Of a stretch of 64,000 nt of DNA, positions 1 through 8,727 are shown piece after piece. The notes below the pieces were generated by a model. It saw nothing but the letters and a program-made list of their open reading frames with translations. It had not been told where the DNA came from and ran no database searches. Source of the stretch: CBDCUC01 sp965222485 (GTDB lineage Bacteria; Pseudomonadota; Alphaproteobacteria; Rhizobiales; Hyphomicrobiaceae); contig CBDCUC010000030.1 in the NCBI GenBank assembly GCA_965222485.1, positions 372,001 to 436,000 on the forward strand. The letters run 5' to 3'. The number at the start of each line of letters is the position of its first letter. Position 1 is the first letter of the stretch. Both the position numbers and the translations under genes were made by a program.

Positions 1-1
1 C

Positions 2-2074
2 GGGTCCATCATTATGCGCGCCAGAGTGGAAGTTGAGGAGATTCGCAAGGACCGCTACGCGCTTGTTGTGGGTGCGATCCCCTATCAGGTCAACAAGCGT
101 GTTCTGATCGAGAAAATTGCCGAACAGGTGCGTGAGAAACGCGTCGAGGGCATTTCTGACATATGGGACGAATCCAACCGTGAGGGCATGCGTGTCGTCA
201 TTGAGTTGAAGCGTGATGCGGTTCCTGATGTCGTGCTCAATCAGCTGTGGCGTTATTCGGATCTGCAGACGTCGTTTGGTGCCAACATGCTGGCAATTAA
301 TGGCGGGCGACCTGAACAACTCAATCTGAAGGATATGATTGCGGCATTCACCGCCTTCCGCGAGGAGGTGGTGACCCGTAGGACCAAGCACTTGCTTGCC
401 AAGGCGCGGGACAGAGCGCATGTGCTCGTCGGACTGGCGATTGCGGTTGCCAATATCGATGAAGTAATCAAGCTCATTCGTGGAGCGCCAACGCCTGCGA
501 TCGCGCGTGAGCAGTTAATGGAACGGCATTGGCCCGCGCGCGATATTGCGCCCTTGGTTGAGTTGATCGCCGATCCGCGACATCGCGTTGCAGACGACGG
601 CACCTATCAGCTTAGCGAAGAGCAGGCGCGCGCCATTCTCGATTTAAGACTGCAACGTCTTACGGCGCTGGGTCGTGATGAAATCGGCGATGAGTTGAAA
701 AAGATCGGCGAGGAGATCAAGGAATACCTGGCCATTCTGTCGTCGCGGTTGCGCATCGTTGAGATTATTCGTGACGAGCTGAAAGCGATAAAGGCGGAAT
801 TTGCCGTACCGCGACGCACGGAAATTCTAGAGATTGCCGGCGATGTCGAAGACGAAGATCTGATCCAGCGCGAAGACATGGTGGTGACCGTTACGCACAA
901 GGGCTACATCAAGCGAGTCCCTCTTGCGACCTATCGCGCGCAACGTCGTGGTGGTAAGGGCCGGTCAGGCCTGACGACGCGGGAAGAAGATTTCGTCACG
1001 CAGATCTTCAGCGCTTCGACGCATACGCCGGTGCTGTTCTTTTCTTCACGCGGCATGTGTTATCGCATGAAGGTGTGGCGTTTGCCGGCGGCCACGCCCC
1101 AGTCGGTTGGAAAGGCGCTTATAAATCTGCTGCCGCTGGAACCGGAGGAGTGGATCACGACGATCTTGCCGCTACCGGAGGATGCGGATACGTGGAGCGA
1201 ATTGCAGCTCATGTTCGCGACGCGCTCTGGCAATGTGCGGCGAAACTCTTTGAGCGATTTTGAGAACATCAATCGCAATGGCAAGATAGCCATGAAGCTT
1301 GGTGAGAATGACAAGATTGTTGACGTTGCGATTTGCACGCCGGACGACAACGTGCTGCTGACAACCTCCAACGGTCAATGTATCCGCTTTCCCGTCAATG
1401 ATGTGCGTGTCTTCAAGGGCCGCGACTCCCTAGGTGTGCGGGGGATTCGGCTGGATGGCGACGACCATGTGATTTCCATGGCCATTCTTGGTGGTATCGA
1501 TGTGACGGCTGAGGAGCGTAACGGCTATTTGAAGATGGCCGCAGCGCAACGGCGTGCTGCCTCTGTGGAAGATGAAGATGGAGGTGTGCCGGAAGCCGGT
1601 GCACCGGAAGAGGAGCCAGAAGAGAGTGGCGAAGATGTCGTCTTGAGCCAGGAACGCTTCGATGAACTGGCCGCGCGGGAGCAGTTTGTGCTGACGCTGT
1701 CAACGCGAGGCTACGGCAAACGATCTTCGTCTTATGAGTACCGGACTTCGGGTCGCGGTGGCAAAGGCATTGTTGCCATGGTGGTGAATGAGCGTAATGG
1801 CAAGTTATGCGCTTCATTTCCAATCGAGCAGACTGACCAGATTATCCTTGTGACGGATGCCGGCCAGTTGATCCGGTGCCCCGTGGGCGATGTACGGATA
1901 GCCGGCCGAAACACGCAAGGCGTGCGTGTTTTCCGGACGGGTGACGATGAGCACGTTGTATCGGTCGAGCGCTTGCGAGACGACGGAGCGGATGATGATG
2001 TCGATGACGGGAGTGAAGTGTCCGGCCAACCAGATGCCGCCCCAGGTGACAGCGCCACTAACAGCGATGACTAG
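2..2074 (+). CDS. gyrA: DNA gyrase subunit A, 3' part (5' end outside window)
   Basis: This is subunit A of type II topoisomerase, which with GyrB supercoils DNA using ATP. The reading frame is already open at base 2 and aligns with E. coli GyrA from about residue 240, so the winged-helix and catalytic tyrosine lie upstream of the window. Visible parts are the tower and coiled-coil region, then the C-terminal beta-pinwheel with the GyrA box QRRGGKG near codon 308. An acidic spacer rich in Glu and Asp (bases about 1560-1650) sits between pinwheel blades, and the protein ends in an acidic tail. Both resemble what I recall from other alphaproteobacterial GyrA proteins. It ends with TAG and is followed by a convergent regulator gene. 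Identification is secure; only the true start is unseen. Confidence 0.97.
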   Translation, partial: GSIIMRARVEVEEIRKDRYALVVGAIPYQVNKRVLIEKIAEQVREKRVEGISDIWDESNREGMRVVIELKRDAVPDVVLNQLWRYSDLQTSFGANMLAINGGRPEQLNLKDMIAAFTAFREEVVTRRTKHLLAKARDRAHVLVGLAIAVANIDEVIKLIRGAPTPAIAREQLMERHWPARDIAPLVELIADPRHRVADDGTYQLSEEQARAILDLRLQRLTALGRDEIGDELKKIGEEIKEYLAILSSRLRIVEIIRDELKAIKAEFAVPRRTEILEIAGDVEDEDLIQREDMVVTVTHKGYIKRVPLATYRAQRRGGKGRSGLTTREEDFVTQIFSASTHTPVLFFSSRGMCYRMKVWRLPAATPQSVGKALINLLPLEPEEWITTILPLPEDADTWSELQLMFATRSGNVRRNSLSDFENINRNGKIAMKLGENDKIVDVAICTPDDNVLLTTSNGQCIRFPVNDVRVFKGRDSLGVRGIRLDGDDHVISMAILGGIDVTAEERNGYLKMAAAQRRAASVEDEDGGVPEAGAPEEEPEESGEDVVLSQERFDELAAREQFVLTLSTRGYGKRSSSYEYRTSGRGGKGIVAMVVNERNGKLCASFPIEQTDQIILVTDAGQLIRCPVGDVRIAGRNTQGVRVFRTGDDEHVVSVERLRDDGADDDVDDGSEVSGQPDAAPGDSATNSDD

Positions 2075-2184
2075 CGTTTCGGCGGTTGTTGCCAAATCGG
2101 TTGTGCCGCGCCGTGACTGAAACAGCAGCAGAAGACGGACGATAATGATTGTGTGCTTGCCGCGCCGCATGGGCGCTTTGCATA

Positions 2185-2961
2185 CTACACGCTGATGGCG
2201 TGGGGCTGCGACGAAGAGTGTAGCTTGATCAATTCGTCAGTCAGCGGACATTGTGCGTACAGGGCATCCAAATCCCGGATGCTGGTCATGTCGCGCGATT
2301 GAGATGTAATAATCCCGTCAGCCTTGAACCTGGAAACGATGCGACTGAGCGTGTCGGCATTGAGCGCCAGATAGTTGGCGGTGTCGGCGCGGCAGAGAGG
2401 CTGTTCGAAGGTCACGGCCTGTTCGTACGTGCGCCCGGTTCGCAGTGCGAGTTCAATGAGAAGTGCGGCCAGCCGCTGCGGTCCGCTCAAAATGCCCAGG
2501 GAACAGATACGAAAGCTTTGTCGCGCCATCTGCATGGCGGTACGGCTGGTGATTTGCTCGAAGACTTTGCTGTTTGAATTCGCGATTGCGCTGACCTTGG
2601 GCCAGGATGCCCGGGAAAGAACAGCGGCAGATTGTGCCCGCAACACAGTTCGTGACGGCACGGGTGCGAATGAGGAGCGGTAAACATCGCCCGGATAAAG
2701 GATGGAGACGATGCGATCGGCGTCGTGGATGTCCGTACGCACTGTGACGATACCGTCGCGGATCCAGTATAGGGTTTCAGTGTGATCGATCTCGGTTGCC
2801 AAGCTTTGGTTCTTGGTCGCGTGGACGTCGACCGCGCTGGTGGCGAGTATGTCGAGCGCATCCGGCGAGGTTGCGCTAATAGCTGTCGGACCCGTGGTAA
2901 TGGCGAGGTCTCCCATCGCTGACGTGGATTGGCCGTTTCCGGCTTTGCTTCGCTCGTACAC
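2185..2961 (-). CDS. Crp/Fnr-family transcriptional regulator
   Basis: This 258-residue protein has an N-terminal cyclic-nucleotide-binding-like beta roll (about residues 55-140) and a C-terminal winged helix (about 170-245). The recognition helix contains NADTLSRIVSRF, matching the (E/D)T-x-SR pattern of FNR and FixK proteins, which bind TTGAT-N4-ATCAA. There is no N-terminal cysteine cluster, so it is not an oxygen-sensing Fe-S FNR and is closer to FixK- or Dnr-like members. The start is GTG, with GGGAG seven bases upstream; an internal ATG (MGDLAI, about codon 16) is the alternative. The gene is divergent from ompW, and a perfect FNR-type box lies about 40 bp upstream of its start. Autoregulation and control of ompW are inferences. 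Confidence 0.9.
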   Translation of the reverse strand: MYERSKAGNGQSTSAMGDLAITTGPTAISATSPDALDILATSAVDVHATKNQSLATEIDHTETLYWIRDGIVTVRTDIHDADRIVSILYPGDVYRSSFAPVPSRTVLRAQSAAVLSRASWPKVSAIANSNSKVFEQITSRTAMQMARQSFRICSLGILSGPQRLAALLIELALRTGRTYEQAVTFEQPLCRADTANYLALNADTLSRIVSRFKADGIITSQSRDMTSIRDLDALYAQCPLTDELIKLHSSSQPHAISV

Positions 2962-3002
2962 GTTGAAGCTCCCGACATTGGACGCCCGCGTGAGCCGCGG
3001 CC

Positions 3003-3016
3003 TTGATTGTGATCAA
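3003..3016. promoter_or_regulatory. FNR/FixK-type box (perfect)
   Basis: TTGATTGTGATCAA is an exact match to the palindrome TTGAT-N4-ATCAA recognised by FNR, Anr and FixK proteins. It lies between the Crp/Fnr-type regulator (start at 2961) and ompW, 42 bp upstream of the regulator's start codon. The position fits autoregulation. The site is seen directly; its binding protein is inferred from the recognition helix of the adjacent gene. Confidence 0.7.
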
Positions 3017-3120
3017 GCCGGCCAAAGGCGGTCGCATGTTCAGGACCTGCGGATGGGAACTGCTTCGGTCTATTTGACCCAGGGCCTATTAGTGAGATGC
3101 CATGTTTCGGGGGAATTCGA

Positions 3121-3134
3121 TTGATCAAGGTCAA
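3121..3134. promoter_or_regulatory. Second FNR/FixK-like box
   Basis: TTGATCAAGGTCAA matches TTGAT-N4-ATCAA at nine of ten defined positions (GTCAA instead of ATCAA). It lies 105 bp from the perfect box and about 200 bp upstream of ompW. No convincing -35/-10 pair was identified around it, so whether it activates or represses cannot be said. Confidence 0.5.
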
Positions 3135-3330
3135 TGGAAGTGTTGCGGCTGTGCAACTGGCGTCAGGGGGTGCGCCGTATGCTGATTCATATCAGGTGTT
3201 GCAGCAGGTTAGCGGTGGCGCAGGCGCTGGAATCGCGCTGAATTCGATCTACATGAGCTGCCGGCATTTGGTGGCGCTTGGAGGGGTCGTGGGTGCAAAT
3301 TGGCGCCCAATCTGGAGACGGTAGAATAGA

Positions 3331-4089
3331 ATGCATGAAATGATGAAGCTTCTGCGCACTGGTATCTTTGCTAGCTGCGCTCTTGCAATGCTCGGTGCTA
3401 ACGGCGCTGCAGCCGGGGATCGCAGCGGGGATTTCATGATCCGCGTCCTGGGGACAGGGGTCATCACACAGGATAGCGTTAATAGTCTGACACTCGATGC
3501 CCCTGGGGCATCGCTTGATCTCCGGGCATTGGGCCTGGATGCGGAGGTGAGCAACGAGTTCATTCCCGCGACAACGCTGACTTACTTCCTGAACAATAAT
3601 CTGGCGATTGAGCTGTTTTGCTGCTTTGCCAAGCACGACATCGACCTGAAAGATCCAGTGTTGGGGCTGAGCGGCGAAGTGGCAGATTTTTGGATTTTCC
3701 CGCCAGCTTTGACGCTGCAGTATCACTTCACGGGCATGGGCGGCTTGAAGCCGTACGTCGGTGCAGGTGTGCAGTACATTGCGTTCTTCGACGAAAGTGT
3801 TGGCAACAGCCCGCTTGGCGGCACAGGAGTCGATATTGATTCGGCCTTTGGGTTTGTCTTGCAGGCCGGCATCGATGTGGAAATCGGCAATGGTTGGTAC
3901 CTCAATGCAGATGTTAAAAAGACTTGGCTTGATACCGAAGCGCAGTGGCAGAATGTTTTGGCCGCGCCGGGTCTGAACGTAAATGCTGACGTTGATGTTG
4001 ATCCACTCATCGTCTCCGCTGGTATTGGTTATCGGTTCAATCTGTCAGATATCTTCGGCCGCCGCGGTGGGGTCGAGCCGTTGAAGTGA
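3331..4089 (+). CDS. ompW: OmpW family outer membrane protein
   Basis: This is a 252-residue protein with an N-terminal signal peptide ending around AAAG (about residue 28) and alternating amphipathic strands typical of the eight-stranded OmpW barrel. Family hallmarks are the N-terminal FMIRVLGTGV segment, the LAIELF strand, the LKPYVGAGVQY segment and the terminal SAGIGYRFNL strand. OmpW proteins are narrow outer membrane channels for small hydrophobic molecules. In E. coli ompW is under FNR control, so the two FNR-like boxes upstream and the divergent Crp/Fnr gene are notable. ATG at 3331 was taken as start; ATG at 3343 is an equally good alternative because the ribosome site is weak. A strong terminator follows at 4156-4197. 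Confidence 0.9.
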   Translation: MHEMMKLLRTGIFASCALAMLGANGAAAGDRSGDFMIRVLGTGVITQDSVNSLTLDAPGASLDLRALGLDAEVSNEFIPATTLTYFLNNNLAIELFCCFAKHDIDLKDPVLGLSGEVADFWIFPPALTLQYHFTGMGGLKPYVGAGVQYIAFFDESVGNSPLGGTGVDIDSAFGFVLQAGIDVEIGNGWYLNADVKKTWLDTEAQWQNVLAAPGLNVNADVDVDPLIVSAGIGYRFNLSDIFGRRGGVEPLK

Positions 4090-4155
4090 CGGGGCCGTTG
4101 CTCCGAACCAGTTCCTTGTGTTGAAACGCAAGCTGGAACGGGGCGCGAGACGGGC

Positions 4156-4197
4156 AAAGGGCAGACACCTATGTCGGGGTGTCTGCCCTTTTTCTTT
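4156..4197 (+). terminator. Rho-independent terminator after ompW
   Basis: A perfect 14-bp stem (4156-4169 with 4178-4191, core GGGCAGACACC/GGTGTCTGCCC) with an 8-base loop is followed by TTTTTCTTT. It closes the ompW transcript and separates it from coaD. Confidence 0.92.
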
Positions 4198-4297
4198 ACC
4201 TAATCGATTGCGCATGAGCGCCAAGGCTTGTCGCGACCTGCATGCGCGGGCTATGTGTCGTCGGGTCGCTTTGTGAAACGCATTCTGGCAGGCTCAA

Positions 4298-4798
4298 ATG
4301 GCACGCATTGGTTTTTACTCCGGTACATTCGATCCCGTGACAGTGGGGCATAGCGATGTCATCGCGCGCGCGGGCGAGCTGGTCGACAGGCTGGTGATCG
4401 GCGTGGGTGTGCACGATGCCAAGACGCCGCTTTTCTCAGCCGACGAGCGGGTGGCAATGTTGCGCAAGGAGACCGTTGTCATCGCCGATAAGCTCGGGAT
4501 CGATATCGACATTGTGACGTTCGGCAACCTTGCCATCGAGGCAGCGCGTGAAGAGGGTGCGACTGTGATTTTCCGCGGCCTTCGCGATGGAACCGACTTT
4601 GACTATGAAATGCAGATGGCTGGCATGAACGGTGCAATGGCGCCTGACGTACAGACGGTGTTCGTGGCCGCTTCTCCCTCGGTGCGCCATATCGCGGCGA
4701 ATTTGGTACGCCAAATCGCCAAAATGGGGGGTGACGTTTCACCGTTTGTGTCCTCGGAGGTGGCGAAGCAGTTGGCCGCCAAGGTTGCCGGAGGCTGA
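4298..4798 (+). CDS. coaD: Phosphopantetheine adenylyltransferase
   Basis: CoaD transfers AMP from ATP to 4'-phosphopantetheine to give dephospho-CoA, the fourth step of CoA synthesis in the cytoplasm. The 166-residue length is normal. The nucleotidyltransferase signature GTFDPVTVGH stands at residues 9-18, with the phosphopantetheine-binding segment FRGLRDGTDFDYE in mid-protein. The usual ISSTxVR-like C-terminal motif appears here as ASPSVRHIA. The start ATG has AGG nearby (GGCAGGCTCAA). Its place between gyrA and cyclophilin genes is common in Hyphomicrobiales. No oddities. Confidence 0.97.
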   Translation: MARIGFYSGTFDPVTVGHSDVIARAGELVDRLVIGVGVHDAKTPLFSADERVAMLRKETVVIADKLGIDIDIVTFGNLAIEAAREEGATVIFRGLRDGTDFDYEMQMAGMNGAMAPDVQTVFVAASPSVRHIAANLVRQIAKMGGDVSPFVSSEVAKQLAAKVAGG

Positions 4799-5019
4799 TC
4801 TTGTGGATCCGCGAACCCGCGCATTTCTTCCTTTCCCGTTGAGTCTTGGCGCCAAAAGTTGCTTTCAGGTCCAGAAATGGCCATAAGGGCGGCCGATCAC
4901 TCCGGGCATCCACATTTGACCTGCGTGCAAATGTTTTGGGGCTGTCGCTGGCCTTTGGCATGGTGCCGTCGGCGGAGTGGGGTTGAGCTTCTAACGAACT
5001 GATCGAAGGTGACTTTAAC

Positions 5020-5571
5020 ATGCGCTTGTTTTCGACTTTGATTGCCGCCCTTGTGTTGTTGGCTTCGGCTGCAAGTGTGCAGGCCCAGGGGACCTCAGAC
5101 CCGGAAAACACACTGGTTATCGAATTGAAGACCGGAAATGTCTTTATCGCGTTGCGTCCTGATCTCGCGCCGAAGCACGTGGAGCGCTACAAGAAGCTTG
5201 CGCGTGAAGGCTTTTACAACGGTGTTAAGTGGCACCGCGTGATCCCGAGGTTTATGGCGCAGACAGGTGATCCGACCGGTACGGGCGCAGGAGGATCGGA
5301 TTACCCCGATCTGCCGGCTGAGTTTACGCTCACCCCGTACGAGCGCGGGACGGTGGGTGCGGCGCGCACAAACCACCCCGATACCGCTAACAGTCAGTTT
5401 TTTATTACGTTCACCCGCTACCCTTCGCTTAACGGCCAATACACAGTCTGGGGGAAGGTCGTGAAAGGCATGGAACATGTGGATGCCATCAAGAAGGGCG
5501 ATCCGTCCTCCGGGCAGGTAGATAAACCCGACGTCATCAAGAAAATGTACGTGCTCGCAGACAAGAAATAG
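5020..5571 (+). CDS. ppiA: Periplasmic peptidyl-prolyl cis-trans isomerase (cyclophilin)
   Basis: This cyclophilin catalyses cis-trans isomerisation of proline bonds in exported proteins. The 183-residue product has a clear signal peptide (hydrophobic core about residues 4-17, cleavage near VQA-QG at 23/24), so it acts in the periplasm. The cyclophilin core is compact, as in other bacterial enzymes: WHRVIPRFMAQTGD holds the active-site Arg, followed by GSDYP, ANSQFFITF and the YTVWGKVVKGM motif. It is strongly similar to the next gene along its whole core, marking the two as tandem paralogues, one exported and one cytoplasmic. ATG with GAAGGTGA upstream supports the start. Confidence 0.94.
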   Translation: MRLFSTLIAALVLLASAASVQAQGTSDPENTLVIELKTGNVFIALRPDLAPKHVERYKKLAREGFYNGVKWHRVIPRFMAQTGDPTGTGAGGSDYPDLPAEFTLTPYERGTVGAARTNHPDTANSQFFITFTRYPSLNGQYTVWGKVVKGMEHVDAIKKGDPSSGQVDKPDVIKKMYVLADKK

Positions 5572-5711
5572 GCGAGTTGCCGGCAATTGGACCAAGTATT
5601 TGCCGGCGGTAAAAATTTTGACCGCGGCGGACTGTCGTATGGGTGGCTGAGTTTGATGCGAGGCTGACATAGCACCCGCCGCGCGAGATACAATACGAAC
5701 AGGAGGGCCGG

Positions 5712-6188
5712 ATGGCCGAGATCAAAGACCCGGAGAACACACTCATTATTGAGACCACACAAGGCCGTGTCGTCATAGCCATGCGGCCAGACCTCGCGCC
5801 CGGTCATGTTGAGCGGATTAAGACGCTGGCGCGCGAAGGGTTCTACGACGGCATCGTGTTCCACCGGGTGATTGACGGATTTATGGCGCAGACAGGCTGC
5901 CCGAATGGCCGTGGTACCGGGGGATCGGACTATCCAAACTTGAAAGCGGAGTTCAACGCGGAGCCACATGTGCGTGGCGTTTGCTCCATGGCGCGCGCGC
6001 AGTCTCCCGATAGTGCCAATAGCCAGTTTTTCATCTGTTTTGATGATGCAACTTTTCTTGATGGCCAGTACACAGCCTGGGGCAAAGTCATTGAGGGCAT
6101 GGACAACGTCGACAAGATCAAGCGCGGCGAGCCTGTGCAAGACCCTGACAAGATGGTGTCGGTGAAAGTGGCTGCCGACGTTGCCTGA
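5712..6188 (+). CDS. ppiB: Cytoplasmic peptidyl-prolyl cis-trans isomerase (cyclophilin)
   Basis: This 158-residue cyclophilin lacks a signal peptide and should fold proline bonds in the cytoplasm. It starts directly with the segment MAEIKDPENTL, which corresponds to mature residue 1 onward of the upstream periplasmic paralogue (DPENTLVIE). Motifs present are FHRVIDGFMAQTG with the catalytic Arg, GSDYPN, SQFFICF and YTAWGKVIEGM. The ribosome site AGGAGGGCCGG lies just upstream of ATG. A 13-base sequence, ATTTGCCGGCGGT, occurs shortly after the stop codons of both this gene (6200-6212) and the upstream one (5598-5610), which may be a remnant of the duplication. Confidence 0.95.
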   Translation: MAEIKDPENTLIIETTQGRVVIAMRPDLAPGHVERIKTLAREGFYDGIVFHRVIDGFMAQTGCPNGRGTGGSDYPNLKAEFNAEPHVRGVCSMARAQSPDSANSQFFICFDDATFLDGQYTAWGKVIEGMDNVDKIKRGEPVQDPDKMVSVKVAADVA

Positions 6189-6305
6189 TCATTTTTGAAA
6201 TTTGCCGGCGGTTGTCTCCTTTGCTTGTGTTTATTGTCGTCTGGTCGCGGCAGTTGTCGGTGGATTTAGGTAGGCGCAGGCTGGCTCGTCTTTTGAGATG
6301 GTGCC

Positions 6306-7412
6306 ATGCGCACTGACCTGTTTGATTTTGTCCTGCCTGAAGACCTCATTGCGCTTCGTCCTGTGAGTCCGCGCGATCGTGCGCGGTTGCTGGTGGTGCG
6401 GCCTGGCGCGTCCAATGCGCTTGAGGATCGCTGCGTTCTCGATCTTCCCGACCTGCTTGAGCCTGGTGATGCGCTGGTTTTCAACGATACGCGTGTTATT
6501 CGGTCGGCGCTCAAGGGGCGGCGCATCAACAGGGGCGAGCCCGTCGGCGTCCATTTCAACCTGCATCTGCGCAGTGATGCAAATATCTGGCAGGCGTTTG
6601 CACGGCCGGCGCGGCGTTTGCGCCCGGGAGATCAAATTCTTTTGGTGCCATTTGATGCCTCGGGCTCGGTGACCTCAGGCGTTCCTGCACTTGAAGCGTT
6701 GATCACGGACAAGCGCGATGGCGGAGAAGTCACGCTTCAATTCAACGTGTCTGGCGCATCTTTGGACGAGGCCATTGCCGCGTTGGGTCGTATGCCGTTG
6801 CCTCCTTACATAGAGGCCCGTCGTGAGGCAGGGTCAAAGGATGAGAGTGATTATCAAACGATCTATGCAACCCGCGAGGGTGCGGTCGCGGCGCCGACAG
6901 CGGGTCTGCATTTCACGCAACGGCTTCTCGACGCAATCGACGCGCGTGGAGTGTCCCAGCATTTCGTTACGCTGCACGTCGGTGCCGGTACGTTCCTGCC
7001 CGTGAAAGCGGAAGACACCGTGGACCACACCATGCATGCGGAATGGGGTGATGTATCTGCTGAAACTGCAGATGCGCTTAATGACGTGCGCGCGCGCGGC
7101 CGGCGGATCGTGGCGGTAGGAACGACATCGCTCAGGATATTGGAAAGTTCGCAACAGAAGCGTGGGACGATTTCAGCGTTTCGAGGTGAAACGCAGATTT
7201 TTATTACGCCTGGCTATCGCGTTGGCGCAGTCGATGCCCTTATGACGAATTTTCACCTGCCTTGTTCGACGCTGTTCATGCTTGTTTCAGCATTCACTGG
7301 ACTTGACCTAATGAAGAGCGCCTATGCTCATGCCGTGGAGGAACGGTACCGTTTTTATTCTTACGGTGATGCAACCCTTCTGTTTCCAGGTGCGGGTCCC
7401 GACGATGTATGA
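6306..7412 (+). CDS. queA: S-adenosylmethionine:tRNA ribosyltransferase-isomerase
   Basis: QueA transfers and rearranges the ribose of SAM onto preQ1-modified tRNA to form epoxyqueuosine, the step after base exchange by Tgt. The product is 368 residues, within the normal range for QueA. Conserved features are the N-terminal DLFDFVLPEDLIAL, the FNDTRVI segment, GRMPLPPYI, the SDYQTIYA block, the AAPTAGLHFT motif and the C-terminal FITPGYRVGAVDALMTNFHLP block. The start ATG is preceded by a purine-rich GAGATGG. It lies directly upstream of tgt on the same strand, so the pair probably forms a queuosine operon. Confidence 0.97.
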   Translation: MRTDLFDFVLPEDLIALRPVSPRDRARLLVVRPGASNALEDRCVLDLPDLLEPGDALVFNDTRVIRSALKGRRINRGEPVGVHFNLHLRSDANIWQAFARPARRLRPGDQILLVPFDASGSVTSGVPALEALITDKRDGGEVTLQFNVSGASLDEAIAALGRMPLPPYIEARREAGSKDESDYQTIYATREGAVAAPTAGLHFTQRLLDAIDARGVSQHFVTLHVGAGTFLPVKAEDTVDHTMHAEWGDVSAETADALNDVRARGRRIVAVGTTSLRILESSQQKRGTISAFRGETQIFITPGYRVGAVDALMTNFHLPCSTLFMLVSAFTGLDLMKSAYAHAVEERYRFYSYGDATLLFPGAGPDDV

Positions 7413-7525
7413 ACCGAGCTTTTTGCAGTTAGAGCGTTGGTGGCAGGATGGGTGTGAGCCTTAGGTTGCGGAAGACGAGAGTCCCAAGCAAATGGCAGGG
7501 CGGGTGAATGGGGATTTGACGTGCT

Positions 7526-8677
7526 ATGCAGGATGATGCGGCCAAGTTTGTGTTCACGCTGAAAGCGCAGGATGGTTCTGCGCGCACTGGCGAGATCTCG
7601 TGCCCGCGCGGGGTTGTTCGCACACCTGCCTTCATGCCGGTTGGCACGGTTGGAACGGTCAAGGCGCTTTATCCCGATCAAGTGAAAAGTGCCGGTGCGG
7701 ATATTGTTCTTGGCAACACCTATCACCTCATGTTGCGTCCAGGCGCGGAGCGCGTCGCGCGTCTTGGTGGTTTGCATGACTTCATGCGCTGGGATGGGCC
7801 GATCTTGACGGATTCGGGTGGATTTCAAGTCATGAGTCTGTCGAAGCTGCGCCGCCTGACAGAGGAGGGGGTGGAGTTTCAGTCTCACATCGATGGGTCG
7901 CGCCACATGATTTCGCCTGAGCGTTCGATTGAGATTCAGTGTCTGCTCGGTGCAGATATTCAGATGCAGTTTGATGAGTGTATTGAGTTGCCGGCGTCTT
8001 TAGAGGACGTGGAGCGCGCGATGGAACTCAGTCTGCGCTGGGCGGAACGTTCCAAGGCTGCGTTCGAAGATCTCGGCCGGCCGGGACAGGCTTTGTTTGC
8101 CATCGTGCAGGGTGGGATCGATGCGGGCCTGCGCCGCCGTTCGGCTGATGCGCTGACTGGTATGGATTTTCCGGGCTACGCCATTGGTGGGCTGGCGGTT
8201 GGCGAAGGGCATGAAGCTATGTTGGCGACGCTCGAGGCGACACTTCCGCATCTGCCGATTGAAAGGCCGCGTTATCTGATGGGAGTAGGGACGCCGCTCG
8301 ATCTTATCGAGTCGGTACGGCGGGGCGTTGATATGTTCGATTGCGTCATGCCGACGCGTAACGGCCGGCACGGGGTGGCATTTACGTGGGGCGGGCGGAT
8401 CAACCTGCGCAACGCCAAATACGCGGAAGATCTCACGCCATTGGATCATGAAAGTCGTTGTCCGGCTGCGCGTGAATACAGCAGGGCTTATCTGCATCAT
8501 CTCGTGCGTTCCGGCGAATATCTAGGCGCCATGATCCTGTCGTGGGTCAACACCGCGTTTTATCAGGATTTGATGGCGGCCATGCGCGAAGCTATTGCGG
8601 CCGGCGAGTTCGATGCGTGGTCGCAGGCGACCAAGGCACGCCTTTCCGCTACTGAGCGCCCTGCAGTTGAAACATGA
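7526..8677 (+). CDS. tgt: tRNA-guanine transglycosylase with degenerate zinc site
   Basis: Tgt exchanges guanine-34 for preQ1 in tRNAs with GUN anticodons. The 383-residue protein carries the catalytic Asp segments LTDSGGFQVMS and FDCVMPTRNGRHG, and the bacterial-type GGLAVGEGHE loop (LAVG, as in preQ1-using enzymes). The C-terminal zinc site is unusual. The family pattern Cys-x-Cys-x2-Cys before YSRAYLHHL reads Ser-x-Cys-x2-Ala here (ESRCPAAR), and the fourth ligand His is Val in LSWVN. Three of four ligands are therefore missing, although the fold around them is well conserved. This may be common to the lineage. It follows queA after 113 bp. Confidence 0.95.
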   Translation: MQDDAAKFVFTLKAQDGSARTGEISCPRGVVRTPAFMPVGTVGTVKALYPDQVKSAGADIVLGNTYHLMLRPGAERVARLGGLHDFMRWDGPILTDSGGFQVMSLSKLRRLTEEGVEFQSHIDGSRHMISPERSIEIQCLLGADIQMQFDECIELPASLEDVERAMELSLRWAERSKAAFEDLGRPGQALFAIVQGGIDAGLRRRSADALTGMDFPGYAIGGLAVGEGHEAMLATLEATLPHLPIERPRYLMGVGTPLDLIESVRRGVDMFDCVMPTRNGRHGVAFTWGGRINLRNAKYAEDLTPLDHESRCPAAREYSRAYLHHLVRSGEYLGAMILSWVNTAFYQDLMAAMREAIAAGEFDAWSQATKARLSATERPAVET

Positions 8678-8727
8678 TTTTGCACCCGATGGTTTCTCCG
8701 TCGGCGCTCGAAAAGGAGGAAGACGTA

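Noticed and set aside
2487..3134. 215-codon minus-strand frame
   Set aside because: It overlaps the Crp/Fnr gene in another frame on the same strand and covers both FNR boxes; composition is Pro/Arg/Ser-rich.
3097..3324. 75-codon plus-strand frame between the FNR boxes and ompW
   Set aside because: It covers an FNR-like box, has no ribosome site and no recognisable product.
4479..5111. 210-codon minus-strand frame
   Set aside because: It runs antisense through coaD and into ppiA; no domain and no ribosome site.
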